Assembly: GCA_025517485.1 (NCBI GenBank)
Contig: JAOPKB010000006.1
Coordinates: 1-64,000, forward strand
DNA: 64,000 bases
DNA from: Natronoglomus mannanivorans
GTDB taxonomy: Archaea > Halobacteriota > Halobacteria > Halobacteriales > Natrialbaceae
Reading direction: 5' to 3'
Below, piece after piece: positions 1 to 9,397 of the stretch (the stretch's first letter is position 1; each line of letters begins with the position of its first letter). The position numbers were made by a program, and so were the translations under genes. The notes below the pieces were generated by a model, which saw only the letters and a program-made list of their open reading frames with translations, was not told the origin of the DNA and searched no databases.

Positions 1-782
1 CGAGAGCGGCAGTGCTCTCTGGTGGGTTCGTTTCGTTCGGGGAGCGCGAGCGCTCTTCGAGCACTCATTTCATAAATACGGTCTCGTTCGCGATTCAACG
101 TTCGCCGTCCGAAGTTCGTCGAATCGACACGAAGGGGGATTCCATCCCACAGGGCAGTTGTACTGCTCGTCGAGACCGACTCACTGTTTCGAACCGTTCG
201 TCGAGAGACGTTTAGTCCGTTCGTGACGTACGTAAGGGGACGATCCGTCGTGAACTGTTTCAAAGTCGGTCCCACGAATTGCTGACTGTCGACGTGTGAT
301 TCGTCGATACCGAACGGTTGATTTGGCAATTCTATCGAGATGATTTGCATATCAATCAGAGAATTGCCGTATACTTCAGTGTAGCAGCGTGAGCGGGCTG
401 TTTTAGCCGTACGGGGCGGTGAGTGACAATTTATACTGGTCTCGTTCTGTGATCGAATTGATGGCTGTCGTACGAGACGATCCGGTGTTATCGTACGTTT
501 TGTGAGAGTCGTACTGAATCATTTGACTCGCCTGTTTTGTAACGATCACCGACATCGTGACGTACATCGATTGTCGGACGACGACCTGGATGGTTCCGAA
601 GATGCCCGAGGCCCAACGGTCTGACTGATTCTGATCGACTGAAAGGTAGACTCGAGCTCTCGGTATCGATATCGAACTGAGTTACACGTCTGCCTATTCG
701 AATATCTACCACTTCTTTGTCTATGTCAAACATCAAAAACTGATGGTAACCTATTCCGTCTATTATCGCACTGGTCACACGT
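1..782. other. Stretch without a convincing gene
   Basis: I see no reading frame here with a recognisable protein family, acidic haloarchaeal composition and a plausible start. Short open frames exist but their translations are Ser/Arg-rich, as expected of chance frames in GC-rich DNA. The part near 300-480 is richer in A/T and looks intergenic. Confidence 0.5.
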
Positions 783-1040
783 TCACTGTGTGGGTAGCAT
801 GTAACTCGCGACGGGTGTGGTGAGTACGCTCTCGAGGAGCCCACTGAAAAGAACTGTCGCGAGTGAGAGAACGACATACGTCGTGAGAAGTACGGCTGTC
901 AGGATCAGTGCGACGAATACGTAGTCGACGGTTCGGTCCTGGACGATGACCGAGTGACGGCCGATATCGAAGACTGAGTATCCGAACTCGTGTGTCTCGA
1001 GCTCTTCGGGTGTAAGGCGAGGTTCGATTCGCATCGTCAC
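783..1040 (-). CDS. Small membrane protein, unknown function
   Basis: About 85 residues from a GTG at 1040, or 83 from the ATG at 1034. I do not recognise the family. The N-terminal half is hydrophilic (start MTMRIEPRLTPEELETHEFG); the C-terminal half has one clear membrane helix (about residues 40-65, rich in V, L, T and A) and a second weakly hydrophobic stretch. The composition matches a real haloarchaeal membrane protein better than a chance frame. The GTG at 1040 overlaps the stop of a 19-codon ORF (GTGA), and a TATA-like sequence lies in front of that short ORF, so the two may be translated together. Function cannot be inferred; no gene partner is close. Confidence 0.55.
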   Translation of the reverse strand: MTMRIEPRLTPEELETHEFGYSVFDIGRHSVIVQDRTVDYVFVALILTAVLLTTYVVLSLATVLFSGLLESVLTTPVASYMLPTQ

Positions 1041-1096
1041 TGATCCCGTCGACCGCTCACGTTCGTTTCGGACTGTCGTCGTTTCTGAACCGTCAT
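1037..1096 (-). CDS. 19-codon leader ORF coupled to the small membrane protein
   Basis: Reads MTVQKRRQSETNVSGRRDQ then TGA. Its ATG at 1096 lies about 30 bp downstream of a TATA-like sequence, the spacing expected if the transcript begins at this ATG. The TGA (1039-1037) overlaps the GTG at 1040-1038 of the membrane protein as GTGA. The peptide is basic, unlike normal haloarchaeal proteins, so it may act through translation rather than as a protein. It could also be chance. Confidence 0.35.
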   Translation of the reverse strand: MTVQKRRQSETNVSGRRDQ

Positions 1097-1123
1097 TCGA
1101 ACGTTCGGTCGTATGAAGGAGAG

Positions 1124-1132
1124 ATACCTATA
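1124..1132 (-). promoter_or_regulatory. TATA-like box for the 1096 leader ORF
   Basis: On the minus strand this reads tataggtat, about 28-36 bp before the ATG at 1096. It is too far (about 88-94 bp) from 1040/1034 to start a leaderless transcript there. Confidence 0.4.
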
Positions 1133-1171
1133 GTTACTGGCTAGTTGTTCGAATGTCGCCAGAGTAACTAC

Positions 1172-1187
1172 AGTCCCAATTGGGACT
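1172..1187. promoter_or_regulatory. Perfect 16-bp palindrome
   Basis: The sequence agtcccaattgggact is its own reverse complement. It lies about 40 bp upstream of the TATA-like box of the 1096/1040 unit, where an activator or repressor dimer could bind. Just inside it, tagttactggc (1131-1141) and gccagagtaacta (1158-1170) form an imperfect inverted repeat. The operator role is inference. Confidence 0.35.
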
Positions 1188-1985
1188 CTAGCAATAGCTG
1201 AAACTGTTCACACACTGACCGTACAGTCCACGATTCTCGCTCACGGTGCTTGCCGGTTACCGTTCGTCTCTTCGTGGTTCTCGCTCGGTTCACTCGCTCC
1301 GAACCGTATTGCAGTCGTGCGAACAGGTGCGCAGTGACGGCCGATGGCTACTATCGTTGCACGATGATCGTCTCGCAACCGTGCGATCGGGTCTGCAGAG
1401 ACGTTCGGGGGCGACTCTCGTTCCCACGGAACACGTACCCCGATGACGTATTTCAGCTGTTTCCGGATCGCTAATTTTGGAGTGATCCCTAACTGGGATG
1501 TTCGTTGTTGTCTCGTGAAACGGAGACGTTCGACCGTTGTGGGCCCACCGGGGATACTTCGCCGCCAGACGTCCACAATCTATGATGTTGATTACGTTCG
1601 TAGGTATGTAATGCGTATGTTCTCGCAAGCGGACTAAATCCCTGATTGCTGTGCAACGACTCTCTGGGTAGGAATGATGGTTAGGGTGGGCCGGATTCGA
1701 TCGGTCCTCTTCGACGTTGATTCGTTCGAGCGTATTCGAAAATTCTGCATTTCGAGATTGCTGTTCTGCTGTGCATTCGGTTCACTGCGTTATACGACAC
1801 AAAGACCGTCATTCCGCTACCCGTTACGCTCGAGCTCGTAGCGTTACAGAACGGGGAACGATACGCCACTGCCGGACAGGATCGCCCGCTTTTCGGCCTG
1901 TACTCTCTTTCACCGATAGTAGCCATTGAGGGTCAGTCGCCGCGTTCGAAAATGAGAGATCGTGTGTCCATTTCGAACGAACCGC
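1188..1985. other. Stretch without a convincing gene
   Basis: Several overlapping frames of 60-110 codons exist on both strands. None has an acidic composition, a recognisable family or a promoter with correct spacing. It borders the 3' end of the GH51 gene. Confidence 0.5.
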
Positions 1986-3488
1986 CTACTGGATGGAGAG
2001 TCCGGCTACCGTCGCCGGTGGGAGTTCGACCGAGAGCGTCCCGTCGTTGTCGACCGAAACCTCGAGGTCCTCGGCGGTGAACTCGTCTGCGTTGTCGGCG
2101 GTGACCGCCGTGTCCGGTTCGTTGTCCGCGAACAGGAGGTTCGCGTCGATCGCGTCGGCGTCCGGCGTCGTCCCCTCGAGGTTGATCTCGACGGTGTGGT
2201 CGTCGAGACAGTCGAGGTTGGTGACGGTGACGTACGTCTCATCGTCGGTCGTCGACGCGGAGGCACCGACGAACGGGAGTTCGCGGTCGTCGTCGAGTTC
2301 GCGAGCGGGTGTGTCGACCGACGTCTGAACGGCCTCGTTGCCCTTGTGTGGGGCGTACAAGTCGAAGACGTGGTAGGTTGGACGCGCCCAGGCGTCGTCG
2401 GCATCGGTTTCGACGAGACACTGGAGGACGTTGACGGTCTGTGCGATGTTGGTCATCGTCACGACGTCGCTGTGGTGGTTGAAGATGTCGAGGACGGCCG
2501 CTGCGGAGAGTGCGTCGAGAACGTTCCCCGGCTGTTCGAGTCCGTTGTCGGCCGTCGCTTCGGTGTGCCAGGCGCCCCACTCGTCGATGATGACGCCGAT
2601 GTCGCGGGTCGTCGCGACCGCGTTGATCGCGGCGGCGATCTTCTCGATGTGTGTCTCCATCTCGAGGGCGTCGGCGAGGAAGCGGTCGTACTTGTCCTCG
2701 TCGGCTTCTTCGACGGACATCGTACGGCCGTAGTAGTGGTGGAGCGTGAGGTGGTCCAGTGGGAAGTCACTGCCCCAGGAGGAGCCGCCGATCTCCTCCA
2801 TGAAGCGGCGGTTCCACTCGTGGCCCTCGAAGCCACAGGCGATGAGCTCGAGTTCGTGGTCGAGCATCAGGTTGTCCATGGTGCCGACGTAGGTCGCGAA
2901 TCGGCGGTACTCTCGGGCGTACTGTTCGGGCGTCATCTGTCCGCCACAGCCCCAGTTTTCGTTGCCCAGGCCCCAGTATTTCACGCCGTAGGGCTCTTCG
3001 TGGCCGTTCTCTCTGCGTCGGTCTGCGAGTTCGGTGTCTCCGTCGTAGTTACAGTACTCGACCCAGTCGGCGGCTTCCTGCGGGTCGCCCGAGCCGACGT
3101 TGGCAGCGAGGTACGGCTCCGTGCCGATACGTTCGCAGAGTTGGAGGAACTCGTCGGTTCCGAAGGCGTTGGATTCCTCGGGAACCTCTTCGGGACCCTG
3201 TGCCCAGAAGAGGTTTCGGCGGCGGGGTCGCTCTTCCTGTGGGCCGATGCCGTCCTCCCAGTGGTAATCGTCGGCGAAACAGCCGCCGGGCCATCGCAGG
3301 ACTGGGAGCTCGAGGTCGTCGAGGAGGGAGACGACGTCCTCACGGAATCCGTCCTCGTCGGCGCTATCGCTGTTCCAGATCCCTTCGTAGATACATCGGC
3401 CGAGATGTTCCGAGAAGTGACCGTGAACTTCGGGTGCGATCCGATCGATGCCCGCCTCCTTGTGGACTGTAATGCGTGCGTCTGTCAT
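1986..3488 (-). CDS. GH51 alpha-L-arabinofuranosidase
   Basis: A 500-residue glycoside hydrolase of family 51, which removes terminal alpha-L-arabinofuranosyl groups from arabinan, arabinoxylan or their oligosaccharides. The catalytic acid/base is Glu177 in GLGNENWG and the nucleophile Glu303 in DEWGAWH, close to the 175/294 pair of characterised GH51 enzymes. Length and the N-terminal motif around HFSEHLGRCIYEGIW are typical. No signal peptide, so it should act in the cytoplasm on imported oligosaccharides. I chose the ATG at 3488 because the family starts with a beta-strand just before HKEAGID; the frame stays open upstream, but that extension is basic and unlike the protein. A TATA-like sequence (3523-3529) lies about 38 bp upstream. 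It lies downstream of, and on the same strand as, the GH2 gene. Confidence 0.93.
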   Translation of the reverse strand: MTDARITVHKEAGIDRIAPEVHGHFSEHLGRCIYEGIWNSDSADEDGFREDVVSLLDDLELPVLRWPGGCFADDYHWEDGIGPQEERPRRRNLFWAQGPEEVPEESNAFGTDEFLQLCERIGTEPYLAANVGSGDPQEAADWVEYCNYDGDTELADRRRENGHEEPYGVKYWGLGNENWGCGGQMTPEQYAREYRRFATYVGTMDNLMLDHELELIACGFEGHEWNRRFMEEIGGSSWGSDFPLDHLTLHHYYGRTMSVEEADEDKYDRFLADALEMETHIEKIAAAINAVATTRDIGVIIDEWGAWHTEATADNGLEQPGNVLDALSAAAVLDIFNHHSDVVTMTNIAQTVNVLQCLVETDADDAWARPTYHVFDLYAPHKGNEAVQTSVDTPARELDDDRELPFVGASASTTDDETYVTVTNLDCLDDHTVEINLEGTTPDADAIDANLLFADNEPDTAVTADNADEFTAEDLEVSVDNDGTLSVELPPATVAGLSIQ

Positions 3489-3648
3489 GCACTGGTATGC
3501 GTTTCGTCGGCACCCATGTAAACTATACGATTCGAGACACGCCGAACCAACACTGTCGTGGGACCGTTCTCGAGTTCGTCGCGATGTGCGATTCTGTGTG
3601 TTTGCTTCGGTGGAGGCGACCACTGTCGACACCCCGAACTGGCGGTCG

Positions 3649-6435
3649 TTAGTCGTCGATCGATCGTCCGATCAACCGGATGACGAGTGTCGTCAGTACC
3701 GGGTGCGACAGGACGGCCGTTCGGACCGGAAACGCACAGGCAACGATCCGCCCGTTCTCGGTGGTCCGTTCGAGGAGCGGACTGCTCCACTCGGCGAGCC
3801 ACCCCTCGACGTATCCGACGTGTACGGTATCCGTCGTGAGGTTCACGTTCGTGACGACGCTGCGTGGGTACGCGTCCTCGAACTCCCAGCCGAGGTGGGG
3901 TGTCGAACAGATTCCGTCGAGGAGCGTCGAGTTCTGGTAGAGAAGCGATGCCGCCATGGTCCAGCTCTCGGTTGGCGGCAGGGATCGGAACTCGAAGAAC
4001 TCGTTGGCGGCCATCTCGCCTCGTCGGTCCGGCACCTGAACGACGGTTCCGCCGTCGGCCACGAAGTTCGTCACGCGGTCGGTTACGTTCGCCGTGAACG
4101 CCAGATTTACGTCGTCCGTGAGCGTATGCGTGACGTCGAACCCGAGTTCCGCGAGCCGAGCGGCCAGCACTCCTCGTGCGAAAATCGTCACGTCGGCGGT
4201 CGCTCGTCTCTGCTGGGGAACGACGGTTACTGGTTCCGTCGCCTTGCGCTCGAGTTCGTGGTCACGTTCGCGTTCGCGGTCACGGTCGAGTGTCTCTCCC
4301 GTCGACGTGACGGACTCGAGGCGGGCGACGACGGATTCGGTTCGGGCCGTTTCGACCGACGGGATCGCGATCTCGACCGGCTCCAGTGTTTCTACCGAGT
4401 GAGGCGGTATCGTCACCGACCGTCGGCCGCCCGCGTCACCGAATCGCCACTCGACGTCTCCGTCGATCGGATCGCCCGTGTCGTTGACGATGGAAACCTC
4501 GAGATGGCGATTCTCGCCGCCCCAGGAGACGTGCGAATCGAGTGCGGTTACGACGACGACGTCGTCGTTTATCGCGGCGAAGTCGTCGTGAAACGACTTT
4601 TCGTTCCGCGCGTAATCGAGCAGACCGTTGAACTCCCACTCGACGTCGCTGAGTTGGGTCATGACGAACCCGGCAATCTCGTCGCGTTTGCGTATCTCGC
4701 CGAGGACGTGTTCGATCGACGTCATCGCGCGGTCGCACCAGCACTCGCTGAGCGCGTCGAGCGACCCGAATACGTCCTCGAGATCCGTGTCGGTGAACCG
4801 TTCTTCGACGCCGCTCGGTCGTTTCATTCGGTCGACGAGAAAGTCGTGTGAGTACCAGTGGGGGTCTCCGCCGTCGCGTCCGACGTTGGCGGTGGGATCG
4901 CTCATCGCCCACGTTCCGAACTCGGAGATCATCACAGGCGGGTCGGATTCGGAATCGGAGTCGGGATCGGGGTTGGGATCTGGGTCAGGGTCAGGGTCGG
5001 CCCAGCGTCGCGTGGCGAAGTTGTCGCCCCTGTGGTGGAGCAGGTGTGTCAGACATTCGTCCCACTCCGTCGCCCTGTCGGGACTCACGTAGTACCGGTG
5101 ATAGTCGTTCACGTCCGTGTCGACGTGGGCCCACCCGGAGTTATCACAGACGAGGCGGGTGGCGTCCCACTCGCGGACCGACTGCACCAGCGATGCGAGA
5201 TACGTCTGTTTCGTTTCGTCGGTCCAGAGGGTCTCCTCGGTGTCGTAGTGTCCGATTCCCCACTCCTCGTTGTAGAGACTCCAGACGACGACGCTCGGTC
5301 GGTTGTAGTCTCGCTCGACGAGATCTCGAAGCTGGGTCTTGACTTCGTCTCTCGAGCGATCCGTGTCGCGGAGCGGATTGGCGGGCTCCTCCCAGACGAG
5401 GATCCCGTTTCGATCGGCACTGCGGAGGAATTCCGGGTGCGCCGGCTTCACGTGTTTGCGAACGAGGTTGAACCCCAGTTCTTTCGCGACTGCGATTTCT
5501 CGGTCGAACTGTTCGGGATCGGGTGGACGATACAACGTCTCGGGATAGTATCCCTGTTCGAGGACGCCTCGAAGCCGTATCGGCTCCCCGTTCAGCAGGA
5601 ACTGGTCACCGTCCCGTTCGATCGACCGCATGCCGAAGGAGTCCTCGTATCGGTCGATCGTCTCTCCACCTGCCGTCAGCGTGACCTCGAGGTCGTACAG
5701 CACCGGTGAATCGGGAGACCAGTACTGGGCGTCGTCGAACGCTAAGAGGAGGTCCGTTTCCTCGGCGACGGTCCGCGAATCGATCGCGACGGCCTCTCCG
5801 TTTCGTACCGCCCGAGCCTCGACGTGGACGTCTCCCGGTTCACGTTCGTCGGCTCCCGATTCGATTTCGATGTCGACGAACGCCGAATCCGTCTCGAGAT
5901 CGGGCGTGACGGACGCTCGAGTTACGTGGGTGGTCGGCCGAAAGCGAAGGGAGACCGACTGCCAGATGCCGCTCACGCGCGTGTACCACGGATCGCCCTG
6001 TTTGCCGTGGGGAATTTCCGAGAGGTCGTCGGGATCGAAGACGGAGACGACGATCGAGTTCTCGCCGGCGGTGACCGCTTCGGTCACGTCCAGTTCGAAC
6101 GGGAGGTAGCCGCCGCGGTTGTCGCCGACCGTCTGCCCGTTGACCCAGACGGTCGTCTCGTAGTCGACGGCGCCGAATTCGACGACCGTCCGTCGGTCGC
6201 CGATCTCGTCTTCCTCGAGGTGGACCGTGCGCCGGTACCACGCGGTTCCGGTGTACTCCCGCTGCTCCTCGTCTTCCTGCCAGGTGTGTGGCACATCGAC
6301 GGCTTTCGCGTCGGCCGGCCAGGCCTCGGCCCCTTCGTGCCACCCTTCCTCGAGCCCGACGTCGTTCGGGTCGAGGGCGAACGTCCACGCGCCGTCGAGC
6401 GAGCGCGAATCCCGGACGGGATTTCCTCGGTTCAT
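3649..6435 (-). CDS. GH2 family glycoside hydrolase with C-terminal extension
   Basis: A 928-residue retaining glycosidase of family 2 (beta-galactosidase/beta-glucuronidase type; exact sugar not predictable). An N-terminal sugar-binding jelly roll (about 15-180) contains VDYETTVWVNG, followed by an immunoglobulin-like domain (about 185-280) and a TIM barrel (about 285-620). The acid/base is Glu390 in YNEEW and the nucleophile Glu505 in ISEFG. A run of Asp-Pro/Asp-Ser repeats sits at about 478-500, just before the nucleophile strand. After the barrel come a beta domain and a roughly 200-residue alpha/beta domain not usual in GH2. No signal peptide. The ATG at 6435 is chosen because a TATA-like box lies 27 bp upstream and the paralogue at 14950 starts equivalently; a GTG at 6450 is less likely. 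Divergent from the IclR gene. Confidence 0.9.
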   Translation of the reverse strand: MNRGNPVRDSRSLDGAWTFALDPNDVGLEEGWHEGAEAWPADAKAVDVPHTWQEDEEQREYTGTAWYRRTVHLEEDEIGDRRTVVEFGAVDYETTVWVNGQTVGDNRGGYLPFELDVTEAVTAGENSIVVSVFDPDDLSEIPHGKQGDPWYTRVSGIWQSVSLRFRPTTHVTRASVTPDLETDSAFVDIEIESGADEREPGDVHVEARAVRNGEAVAIDSRTVAEETDLLLAFDDAQYWSPDSPVLYDLEVTLTAGGETIDRYEDSFGMRSIERDGDQFLLNGEPIRLRGVLEQGYYPETLYRPPDPEQFDREIAVAKELGFNLVRKHVKPAHPEFLRSADRNGILVWEEPANPLRDTDRSRDEVKTQLRDLVERDYNRPSVVVWSLYNEEWGIGHYDTEETLWTDETKQTYLASLVQSVREWDATRLVCDNSGWAHVDTDVNDYHRYYVSPDRATEWDECLTHLLHHRGDNFATRRWADPDPDPDPNPDPDSDSESDPPVMISEFGTWAMSDPTANVGRDGGDPHWYSHDFLVDRMKRPSGVEERFTDTDLEDVFGSLDALSECWCDRAMTSIEHVLGEIRKRDEIAGFVMTQLSDVEWEFNGLLDYARNEKSFHDDFAAINDDVVVVTALDSHVSWGGENRHLEVSIVNDTGDPIDGDVEWRFGDAGGRRSVTIPPHSVETLEPVEIAIPSVETARTESVVARLESVTSTGETLDRDRERERDHELERKATEPVTVVPQQRRATADVTIFARGVLAARLAELGFDVTHTLTDDVNLAFTANVTDRVTNFVADGGTVVQVPDRRGEMAANEFFEFRSLPPTESWTMAASLLYQNSTLLDGICSTPHLGWEFEDAYPRSVVTNVNLTTDTVHVGYVEGWLAEWSSPLLERTTENGRIVACAFPVRTAVLSHPVLTTLVIRLIGRSIDD

Positions 6436-6459
6436 ACCTGTCTCTCCCACAGGAGGGGG

Positions 6460-6465
6460 TTAAAT
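6460..6465 (-). promoter_or_regulatory. TATA-like box of the 6435 GH2 gene
   Basis: Minus strand reads atttaa, centred 27 bp before the ATG at 6435, as for a leaderless haloarchaeal transcript. It lies in the 122-bp divergent spacer shared with the IclR gene. Confidence 0.5.
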
Positions 6466-6557
6466 CTTCAGTCGACAGTCGACCGGACCGGTCTGCGGTC
6501 GTCGGGACGGTCGCGATACGAACCGTTTTGTCGGCAGGGTCTCTACTGGGACCACCG

Positions 6558-7370
6558 ATGGGCCCGCCGAAACACCACGTCAAATCCGTCTCGAAGACGT
6601 TCGAGATACTCGAGGCGATGGAGCAAAGCGGCGAACTGGGCGTGACCGAACTGTCTCGGCGAACGGGGATCGCCAAGAGTTCCGTCTACAAGTACCTCGA
6701 CACGCTTCGGCACCTCGGGTTCGTGACGAAGTCCGAGACCGAGGGGACGTACTCGCTGTCACTTCGCTTCTTCCAGTTCGGACAACGGATCGTGAACCGT
6801 CACGACGTTTATCGGATCGCTCGACCGGAGCTGGAGGCGCTCGCGGAGAAGACCGGTGAAGTGGCGTCGCTCGTCGTCGAGGAGGACGGTGACGCGGTGT
6901 CTCTGTATCGGACTCGCGGTCGCGACTGCTCCCGTGGCACCGTCGAAGACGGGGATCGGATCCCGATACACAGTTGCGCCGCCGGCAAGGCGTTGCTCTC
7001 GTATCGTCCACCTGAGGAGGTAGAGGCGGTGCTCGCCGCCGCCGACGTCGACGTCGACCGGCAGACGCTGTTCACCGAACTGGAGACGGCTCGAGATCAG
7101 CGACTCGTCGTCGATCGAGACGCGCGTGACGTGGTCGATTACAGCGCGGGGATGCTCGAGGGACATCGTCACACCGTCGGTCAGAACCGAACCGACGACG
7201 GACTCCGCAGCATCGCTGTCCCGATTCGAGACGAGCGGGACTACGCGATCGCCGCGATCGAAGTGATCGGTACCGATCGCAGTCTGAACGCTCGGCGGCT
7301 CGAATCGGACGTCGCCCCACTGCTCGTTTCGGCGGGCAAATCGATCGAAATCGAACTCTCCAATCGCTAG
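6558..7370 (+). CDS. IclR-family transcriptional regulator
   Basis: A 270-residue DNA-binding regulator. The N-terminal winged helix-turn-helix covers about residues 8-70 (FEILEAMEQSGELGVTELSR, then the recognition helix around GIAKSSVYKYLDTL). The C-terminal effector domain (about 80-265) has the Ala/Gly-rich IclR ligand pocket region HSCAAGKALL and a closing strand around DYAIAAIEVIG. The start at 6558 gives the usual family length; the open frame continues upstream only as basic sequence. It is transcribed divergently from the GH2/GH51 genes and sits amid the arabinan locus, so it probably senses a pentose or derived sugar acid and controls these genes. The ligand is unknown. Confidence 0.9.
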   Translation: MGPPKHHVKSVSKTFEILEAMEQSGELGVTELSRRTGIAKSSVYKYLDTLRHLGFVTKSETEGTYSLSLRFFQFGQRIVNRHDVYRIARPELEALAEKTGEVASLVVEEDGDAVSLYRTRGRDCSRGTVEDGDRIPIHSCAAGKALLSYRPPEEVEAVLAAADVDVDRQTLFTELETARDQRLVVDRDARDVVDYSAGMLEGHRHTVGQNRTDDGLRSIAVPIRDERDYAIAAIEVIGTDRSLNARRLESDVAPLLVSAGKSIEIELSNR

Positions 7371-8145
7371 TGGTAATACGATATTACCGCGACGACGGGC
7401 GGATCACCTCGCTCCGACTGATCCGGCCCTCGTAATTCGGCTCGTAATGTGGGTTCCACTCGACGAATGCTCGATACAGCAGTGATTTCACCCCACAAAC
7501 CACGAATATAACATTAGAATACTGTTACTAATGGTTGGTGTTTCTCGTGAAGAAACACATTACTCGACGGCCAGACTGGTGGATTTACGCGATTCTGGAG
7601 TTCAGTGAAAACGTCCGGTCTTACACTCGTAGGACTGTGAGAGTAATAACACCTTACAACGCCATTTCCCAATGAGAAACACAGGGGTACGATTGGTATC
7701 GGCTGTCCCGGAATCGCGGTCAGCCGCCGGTCGAGATCGGCACCGTCGCCTGTCGTAACGTCCCGATTCGAAGCCGGACGACGCGCTCGTCGTCGTTCTC
7801 GCCCTCGCCGTTCGACTCGCTGCGGCGGTCCCCGAGTTCGTAGCGCTGGACCTGAGCGACCTCGCGGTGGCGGACGACGTCGGAACGACCGCGACGGTAG
7901 CGACACTCGCCGGGGGCGCCTTTTACGGGAAAACAGCGTCGAACCGCCCGACAACGTCGCTCCGAGTACTCGGACTGTCTCCGTCTTCGTCTCGGAGGGA
8001 AGCCTCGACGTCCCGGTCGAGTCGCCGTCGCTCGTTCGCGTCGAACTTCCGCTCCCGCTCCCACTCCCGCTCTCGTGATCGCGTTCGAGCGAGCGGACGC
8101 GACGGGGTGACGTGCGGACGACGACACGGCACGCGGTTTCAGATT
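7371..8145. other. Stretch without an intact gene; possible decayed coding DNA
   Basis: The left half (to about 7700) is relatively A/T-rich and looks intergenic. The right half is GC-rich and shows coding-like base bias, but all frames give Arg/Ser-rich sequence or switch frame. It includes a hexamer-like run near 8050-8080 that would encode alternating Ser/Gly on the minus strand. It may be the remains of a gene or a decayed C-terminal extension of the GH43 gene; I cannot assign it. Confidence 0.35.
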
Positions 8146-9186
8146 TCAGGCGTCGACGTCCGGAACGGTCGCTTCCTCGCTCGGCGTTCCGTCGTCGACC
8201 GTCGGCCAGCCCTCTTCCCACTCGATTCGGTCGAGCAGGAGCGAGCGGCGGGGAAAGTCGTCGCACTCGTATTCGTTAGCGGTCGTGTCGTAGGCGTGAT
8301 AGAGGAGCCACTCCGTTCCCGATTCGTCGGCGATCGTCGAGTTGTGGCCCGGGCCGGCGAACCGATCGCTCGCGGAGACGATCGGGTCGCCGCTGTTCCA
8401 GGCGTCGATGGTCCGGAGGTCGTCTCCGTCCTGGTTTTCGTACGGTCCGTCGAACGACTCCGCTCTGCCGACCTCGAGTTCGTAGGTGCTCGAGTGGCCC
8501 TCACAGCAGGAGCCGGTCGTCACGAACAGGTAGTAGTACCCCTCGCGCTCGAGGAGATACGGTGCCTCGTAGGCGTCACCGGCCACGTGGAATCGGGTGT
8601 CATCCACCCAGCCGAGACCGTCCTCGGTCAGTTCCACGCCGTAGATCCCGTGAAAGCTCCCCCAGATCAGGTACGGTGTTTCCTCGTGGACGTGAAACAC
8701 CGGGTCGATCGAGTTTTCGACGCCGATCTCCTCGCTCGAGAACAGTTTGCCGTGATCCTCGAAGGGGCCGATCGGGTCGTCTGCGGTCGCGACGCCGATC
8801 CCGGGGTTTTCGTCGCCCCATTCGGAGTAGGAGTAGTAGAGGTAGTACCGGTTGCGGTACCGGACGACGTCGGGTGCCCAGATGAATCCCAGGTTCTTCC
8901 AGTCGGGTTTCCTCTCGAAGGCTTCGCCGACGTACTCCCAGTCGACCAGGTTCTCCGAGCGGACGATCGGGGCGATTCGCGCACCCTCGCAGTCGCCCCA
9001 GTCGTCTTCCGTTCCGTACGCGTAATAGGTCCCGTCCTCGGTTCGGACGACCGACGGATCGGCCAGGATCGGTTCGTATACCGGGTTTCGGTACGTGTCG
9101 TCCCCGAACACCGTACCCGTACATCCTGCGAGAGCACCGATCGTCGATGCTCCACAGAGCTGTCCGAGCAGCCGTCTTCGCTTCAT
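8146..9186 (-). CDS. GH43 arabinanase/arabinosidase, Tat lipoprotein
   Basis: A 346-residue inverting five-bladed beta-propeller hydrolase of family 43, most similar in layout to endo- or exo-arabinanases. The catalytic triad is visible: general base Asp43 in LADPSVV, pKa-modulating Asp161 in SIDPVF, and general acid Glu207 in DAYEAPYL. The N-terminus has an Arg-rich Tat-like motif (KRRRLLGQL) and a lipobox LAGC with Cys22, so it should be exported and lipid-anchored outside the membrane. This fits a role in cutting polymer for the neighbouring ABC importer. The ATG at 9186 has a TATA-like box about 28 bp upstream. Substrate (arabinan versus xylo-oligosaccharides) is inferred from context only. 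Confidence 0.9.
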   Translation of the reverse strand: MKRRRLLGQLCGASTIGALAGCTGTVFGDDTYRNPVYEPILADPSVVRTEDGTYYAYGTEDDWGDCEGARIAPIVRSENLVDWEYVGEAFERKPDWKNLGFIWAPDVVRYRNRYYLYYSYSEWGDENPGIGVATADDPIGPFEDHGKLFSSEEIGVENSIDPVFHVHEETPYLIWGSFHGIYGVELTEDGLGWVDDTRFHVAGDAYEAPYLLEREGYYYLFVTTGSCCEGHSSTYELEVGRAESFDGPYENQDGDDLRTIDAWNSGDPIVSASDRFAGPGHNSTIADESGTEWLLYHAYDTTANEYECDDFPRRSLLLDRIEWEEGWPTVDDGTPSEEATVPDVDA

Positions 9187-9209
9187 ACACGCTCTGGGAT
9201 GCCACTCGT

Positions 9210-9217
9210 GTTAAATC
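9210..9217 (-). promoter_or_regulatory. TATA-like box of the GH43 gene
   Basis: Minus strand reads gatttaac, about 28 bp before the ATG at 9186, consistent with a leaderless transcript. Confidence 0.5.
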
Positions 9218-9397
9218 CCCGTTCCGCACTCGAAAACGAGAGTGGCTCGACAGTGGCACGGCTGAACTCGAGGATTCGCCGACTCCGGTGGCGTTTCGTC
9301 TTTCCTTCGGGACCGACAATCGTGTGGTGGGTCAACATAGGTGCATCGTCACTCTGCGTTCAACTTTCCGTAAAGTGACTCCAAACGAGACATAATC

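Noticed and set aside
3485-3517. 10-codon ORF (MGADETHTSA) ending ATGA on the GH51 start
   Set aside because: It has the same overlap pattern as the leaderless mini-ORFs, but the only TATA-like sequence (3523-3529) is too close to 3517 and would start the transcript after the mini-ORF ATG, so I do not count it.
1962-3521. Long plus-strand open frame (519 codons) opposite the GH51 gene
   Set aside because: It is the mirror of a real gene with clear GH51 catalytic motifs. Its translation is Val/Arg-rich with no family features, typical of antisense frames in GC-rich DNA.
3448-5709. Long plus-strand frames opposite the GH2 gene
   Set aside because: Antisense shadows. The minus strand has complete GH2 domains and catalytic residues, while the plus-strand products are basic and repetitive.
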